From Ryuthela nishihirai (Eukaryota; Arthropoda; Arachnida; Araneae; Heptathelidae): a DNA stretch of 64,000 nucleotides. The position numbers and the translations under genes were made by a program. Within the stretch, counting starts at the first letter, position 1; every line of letters starts with the position of its first letter. The notes below the pieces were generated by a model. The model was not told where the DNA came from. It saw only the letters and a program-made list of their open reading frames with translations, and did no database searches. Location of the stretch: the NCBI GenBank assembly GCA_038380435.1, contig JAWZYU010000025.1:42726691-42790690 (forward strand), given 5' to 3'. Below, piece after piece: positions 53,801 to 59,800 of the stretch.

Positions 53801-56800
53801 TATAAACTGACAGGCTCCTGTCAGACCTCTGTGGCAAGTAGCTGCTTGAGGGGTATTTATTTCAAGGATAATTATAAAACACTTGTCAGAGCTTAACATA
53901 CCAAGTACTTTTTTCCAACTGCTTGCTTAGCTTTTTTAATATTTCAAGTGACTAGCAAACAAGAAAGTACCAAGTGTGGAAAAAAAAAAAAAAAAAAAAT
54001 GCAAATTACCTAAGCTGTCCCAAGTTTGAATTCAGAATATCTGGGGGTACTGAAAAGGGATATACCCTTTTGCAAATAAGTATATGTGTTGGCTTATATG
54101 GTATGGAATGTAACCAAACAATCATTCCATCACAAAATTCAGTGAGGATCTTTTAGTAATTTGATGATAAGAGATAAGATCTGCCCCCCCCCCCCCCACT
54201 ACCCTGCCTCAAAGCAATTGTGCTTTCAGAAAAACTTATGAGTATCATGAGCCTTTGACCTAGAGTGATAAGAAACTAAACATCTCCTTCAGTGAGAACT
54301 ACAGACCTTGGTGCCAACTGGGGCAGCCTTCTCTCTGTATGTCCATTACAACAGCAAGACAATATCACCACATTTCATTGTGCACATCCAATGGGCTCTA
54401 TACTGCATTGATCCTTATTCCACCAATCAGTAGAAAATAAAAGTAAGAATCAAAGATTTTGGAAGCATTTTAGCGATTCCTATCATCACGTCTCTATCTG
54501 GTCATCCAGAAATATGTGGATGATGTATTATGCTTTTAAGAAGACTCTAAATCACAGTCATATAGGCCTAAGAAGGTCAAAGAAGTAAGAAGTAATATAA
54601 GTACAGATGATTTAAACCATTAAACAATTCAACTTCGTAATTTTTGGAAAATAAACTCACTGGATAAAATATTAATCACTTCTGTAATTTCTCACTTAAT
54701 ACCATGTACTCCCTTTGCACAAATTACAGCAGCAATGCAGTGCAAATTACAGCACATACTGTTAGGTATGGACTCCACCAGTCATCAGATATAATTTACA
54801 TCAATTCTAGTCCACTCATGCAACAGTAGCACTTTCCTTGTTCACACCTTCTCTGTTCCAGATAGTCCCATAGTTTTTTAGATTCTCTGTTACAAATAGT
54901 TCCATAGTTAGGTTTTCAATGGGATTTACATCTGGGTTGGGTTGTTTTACCTCTGAGCGGCACTTTTTTGCACACCATGGGCTAAATGGCCAGGTCACAT
55001 GGACCCCGAAGGCTCAGAGAAGGTTGGGGGAGGGGACCCACTGGAACAGCTGTTGGGAGACAGATGGTAGCCTCCCATCAAGGCCATCCAGAGTGTTCTT
55101 TAACGTGCACAGGGTATGGTTCTCCCGCACACGGGGCCACGGCTTAACGTCCCATCCGACGGACGGCGGCCTTTCCAAGCCCATCAGTGTCCCCTACTGA
55201 CCGTGGGCAGAGCGGGGAATTTTGCGGAGATAAATCTCAACGCTGACCCAGCTGGGACTCGAACCTGGGAACTACAGATTACGAGCCTGGCGCGCTACCG
55301 ACTGAGCCACCCCCGCCCCGATTTACATCTGTGACTTTGCAGGCTAGTCAAGGTGCCTCAATGTTACCTCAGGCTAGTCACACACAGTTTTGCCCTGTGC
55401 ACTCTGCAGTTGTCATCCTAGAACACTGAAGCGTCTGTGTTGTGTTTGTCCTTCACATGAAGTACAAAAGGCAATATCAAGCAACAAAAGGCTGCAGTAT
55501 CATCAAGAATCTGTTTTAGCCTTCCTCATTTAAATAGCCAATGACTCAACTAATGTGCCTACCTCATGGTAGATAATGTATCTCCAGAACATCACATAAC
55601 TACCTCCAGCTGAATAACACCTTAGACACAGTGCAGATGGAAGGCTTTGCCACTCTTGTGATGCACTCTCTGCCTTGCAACATTCGAATGTGACCATCTG
55701 TGTGACTCATCTGACCAAATAATGATTTTCCAGTCATCTGCAGTCCAATGTCTAGTGCACCTAGCACATTGCAACAAGGTTGCTTTATGTCTAGCTGTTA
55801 ACATGGGTCTCTTCCAGGTATTCTGCTCCAAATATACATGGAATGCAGTTCCCTTTGCAATGTTCTTTCTGAAATAGGCTGATGAGGTTCTTCATTGACT
55901 GCCTGTAGCAATTCCTGTTTGGTTAGTAGTCACTAGTTTGGACACTCACTGGCAGTCCCTATCTGTGAGCAATGGACTTGTGGCTGCAGTATCATCTAAA
56001 ATTTAGCAGTTGAATTCAATATATACTATTGTTTATATACTCATTGGACTGTTCATTTCGAAACATGAGCAAATTTGCTACTTACTTCACAGCATGTCCC
56101 TTAGCACTACCAAATGCAATAACACCCTTTTGAACTCAGTCATGTCTTTCTTCTGACCCATGATTCAACCATGGGTCAGAAGATGATTCAACCATGGTTC
56201 CATCTTCTCAACTTTTGAACTCAGTCATATCTTTCTTCTGACCCATGATTCATGACAGGAACTTGTAACCAGCACTCCACTCAGACTGACAACACTACAG
56301 AGCACATGGGAGGTCACATGTCTCTACATAGTGCTGCATTACTACATGTGCAGCATCTATCAGTGTCAAGTCAATGCTACTTCTGTGGTATGGGTGAGTA
56401 ATTTTTTGTCTGGTGTTCTTATATTTTACATTAAAAATCTTTTCATTAATCAGTGTTCTAACTGGCTGATAAACTAGATCCTTACACAACTACTTAATGA
56501 TGAAAAAAGAACATTTATTTTCTCATTGATGTTGGGAAAGCCATAATATTTTCACTATGCTGAAATTTAAATTATAATTTTTGAATAAAGAAACAAATAT
56601 TTTAACTTTAGCTCTTAGCTTTTTCTATTATTTTTATTGCTTAGGAATATCCATTTGCAATCAAAATTGGGCTCCACCTTCTTTCCTCAACATATTTAGA
56701 GCTACCTTCTTGTATTCCATTACCTTTAGTCATTAAGAGTCAGCTTATATCAGTGTTATCAGAACAAACACCTGACTGGTATTATTCAGTAATATATGAG

Positions 56801-59800
56801 CAAAAATACAATTTCCATACTCAAAATATTGTACAGATCTTGGTTAAAAACATCTTAGACACTAAAGAGGATTAATACTAAAGCTAATCTTTAATTATAG
56901 CATTCTTCATGAATATGGCATCATCTATGCAATTTTCAGCAAATGTCAGTTTCAAAGGATACCAGCATACCTTACATGGAAATCATAAACCTGTAAATTT
57001 CAGTTGGTTGTTCCTGTCTTCAGTACTATTTCTCAAGTCTACCATGAGCAAGAGTGCATTGTCCTGAGTGAACTGGGTGATTGTCTGGAACAGCTGAATT
57101 CTAGAGGGCCCCATTTCAGTTGGGTTGTTTCACCTCTGAGTGGCACTTTTTTGCACACAATGTGCTAAATGGCCAGGTCACAAGGACCTTGATGACTCTT
57201 TGGACAGCTGTTAGGAGACAGATGGCAGTCTCCCATGAAGGCTATCCAGTTTGTTTTTAACATGCACAAGGTATGGCTCTCTTGCAAACAGGACCACAGC
57301 TGTACATCTGATTCAACATGACAGCAGGGCCTGATCAGGTATAACTATATCATGAACCTGGGAACTGCAGACTACAAGCCTGGAGTGCTACTGACTAAGA
57401 CAACCCCTGCCCTACCATTTCAGTTGGTAGTCAGTTTCAAAGGATACCACTGAATCAGTGATAATTACATCAAAATGGATCATATGATCCATTTTTCTGT
57501 AATCTGGTTGACTTTGGAAATGTTTAAAACAAGTCTTACACCAAATGACACATAAAACAGGCAGAGGCAGTGCCACCACAGAGACTGACTCTGAACAGCC
57601 AGCTCTTTTGGAAAAGAAATTGCCAATGAAACTGATTATTCTAGTTGACCAATTTTAAAACCTAAAGAGTAGAAAAGAACAAACATATATTTCTTATTCA
57701 TTGGCCACTGGTTAAGAGTGATATAAGTATAAAATTTTTATATCTTTGTTGTCCTTGATATATATGTACAATTTTGCTTATTTTTTGTAGCGTGAGGTGT
57801 GATCTGTGACCTCATTCAGTGATTCAATTCATGAAATCACTAAAGTTATTTCTTGTCTATACTTCAGATGAAAGCAGTTAATAGATTTTTTTTCTTTCTT
57901 CTGACCTTGGAGCAGAAAATATATTATGTAATCTATACATATTAATGTATTATGTGATTTATTTTGATGCAGAATTCAACTGATAAGTATCAGATGAAAA
58001 TCAAGAAGACAGATATAAATTTTATAATCAAAAGTGTGAAGTAAAATTTGTATGTGATTATTTTGTTTCATTTTAGCTGATGGTTTGTCAGATGAAACTG
58101 AAGTAGTTACTAAATTATAAAATAATGCTTATCATCATAACATGATATGTGCTATGATTAGAAATCAAATATAAAAAAAAAACACTGTGACACTCTACTG
58201 TCCTTTTTTATAGCAATTGTTGCTAGTCATGCATTGAAATCCCTACTATTCAATTTTCACTGGAATCATTAATCACAAAAGAATAAAATCACCGTGCAGT
58301 GCGATACTTATGTTCAAGCAGTCCACTTGCTCCATTCATGCTTACAGCTGTTGATACCATTGGAATTCATTTGGGTCGAACTGCTTGGGAATTACCTATT
58401 GCTGATGGCATTTTTAACACGTTTTTACATACTGTGCAATATTCCATGTACCACTGTGTATACAATCCTAGTAACAGAATGGTACACAAAATTATTGTGC
58501 AGTGTGTAAAAAGTGGTAAAAACTCCATCAGTGATAGGCAATCCCCAAGCAGTCCAACCAAACTGAACACCAATGGTACCAACAGCTGGAAGTGTGAACA
58601 GAGAAAGTGGGTTACCTAAACATAAGTATGCACTACACAGTGATTTTTATGTCTATTTGTTTGATTTTATTCTCTTTCATTTGATGATCAATGAAAATTG
58701 AATGGTAAACCTTCAATTACACAGATAACAACAACTGCTAAAAGAAGGGTAGTACAGTGTAACAATATTTTTATATATTTTCAAAACATGCTATGATCTC
58801 TTTCCTGCTGAATATTTATCTATATACTACAGTACAGGTTGACAAGAATAAGACTGAATGAGCTAACTTATATGGTCTAAGGAAAAAAAAACCCAACAAA
58901 ACTTTAGGCTATGTTTGACAATGATTAAGCAATTTTCTGTTCAAACAGTATTTCTACATTTTGAAACAAACTATATCATGAATGCTTACAATCAATTTCA
59001 AAGTTTCCTTTCATTAACCCTTTACACTCGAAGGCTTTTTCACTGTAGAGAAGTAGCAACTCAAAGGTTTTTTGCTAAAATGTTGATGAATTTTTTACAA
59101 CTAACATAAAAATAAATCATACATAAACGACATAAAATCCAACTCATCTTCACTGCTACTAATTTCATCATTTGGTTCCATTTTTATAAAAACAAAGTTT
59201 AAAATTATAATTTTAATTAAATATAATGCTGTACTATGAAGTGCACATAGACAATAGATTTACACATCTAAAATGTAAAGATCTCTGCTTATAAACTAGT
59301 TATTGTCACTTCTCAGTCACCATTCAAGTTGCTGCATGAAACCAAGTGGTGACTGAGGGTCACCTCTCGAGTGCAAAGGGTTAATATGGGTTCAATCTTA
59401 ACTGGTCATCATCATCATCATCATCCTCAAGCAGCCATGGGCTACGGAGGTCCAACCAGACCATGCAATTTAGTTCTCCAAGCAAGTCTATCCTGAGCTA
59501 CATCTACTGCATCTGGCCACTGCACACCAATTCTAACAAGGTCCTGTTTGACATTGTCTGCCCACCGCATCCTAGGTCTCCCCTTCTTTCTGAGGCCTTT
59601 AGGCACACTGTTCATAACCCTATTTGCCAATCTATAATTATTCATACGGGCAACATGGCCAAACCAACGGAGTCTCTCTCTGCACAATATGCTGCTTAAA
59701 GGAGGTTGCAAACTCCTTTGCCTAACCTCATCATTAGTTACAAACTTGAACCACCTAATGCCCAAGATACTGCGTAAGCATCTGGAATCAAAAGCATCTA

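Noticed and set aside
58294..58619. Overlapping open frames on both strands as genes
   Set aside because: They are mirror images created by the palindrome.
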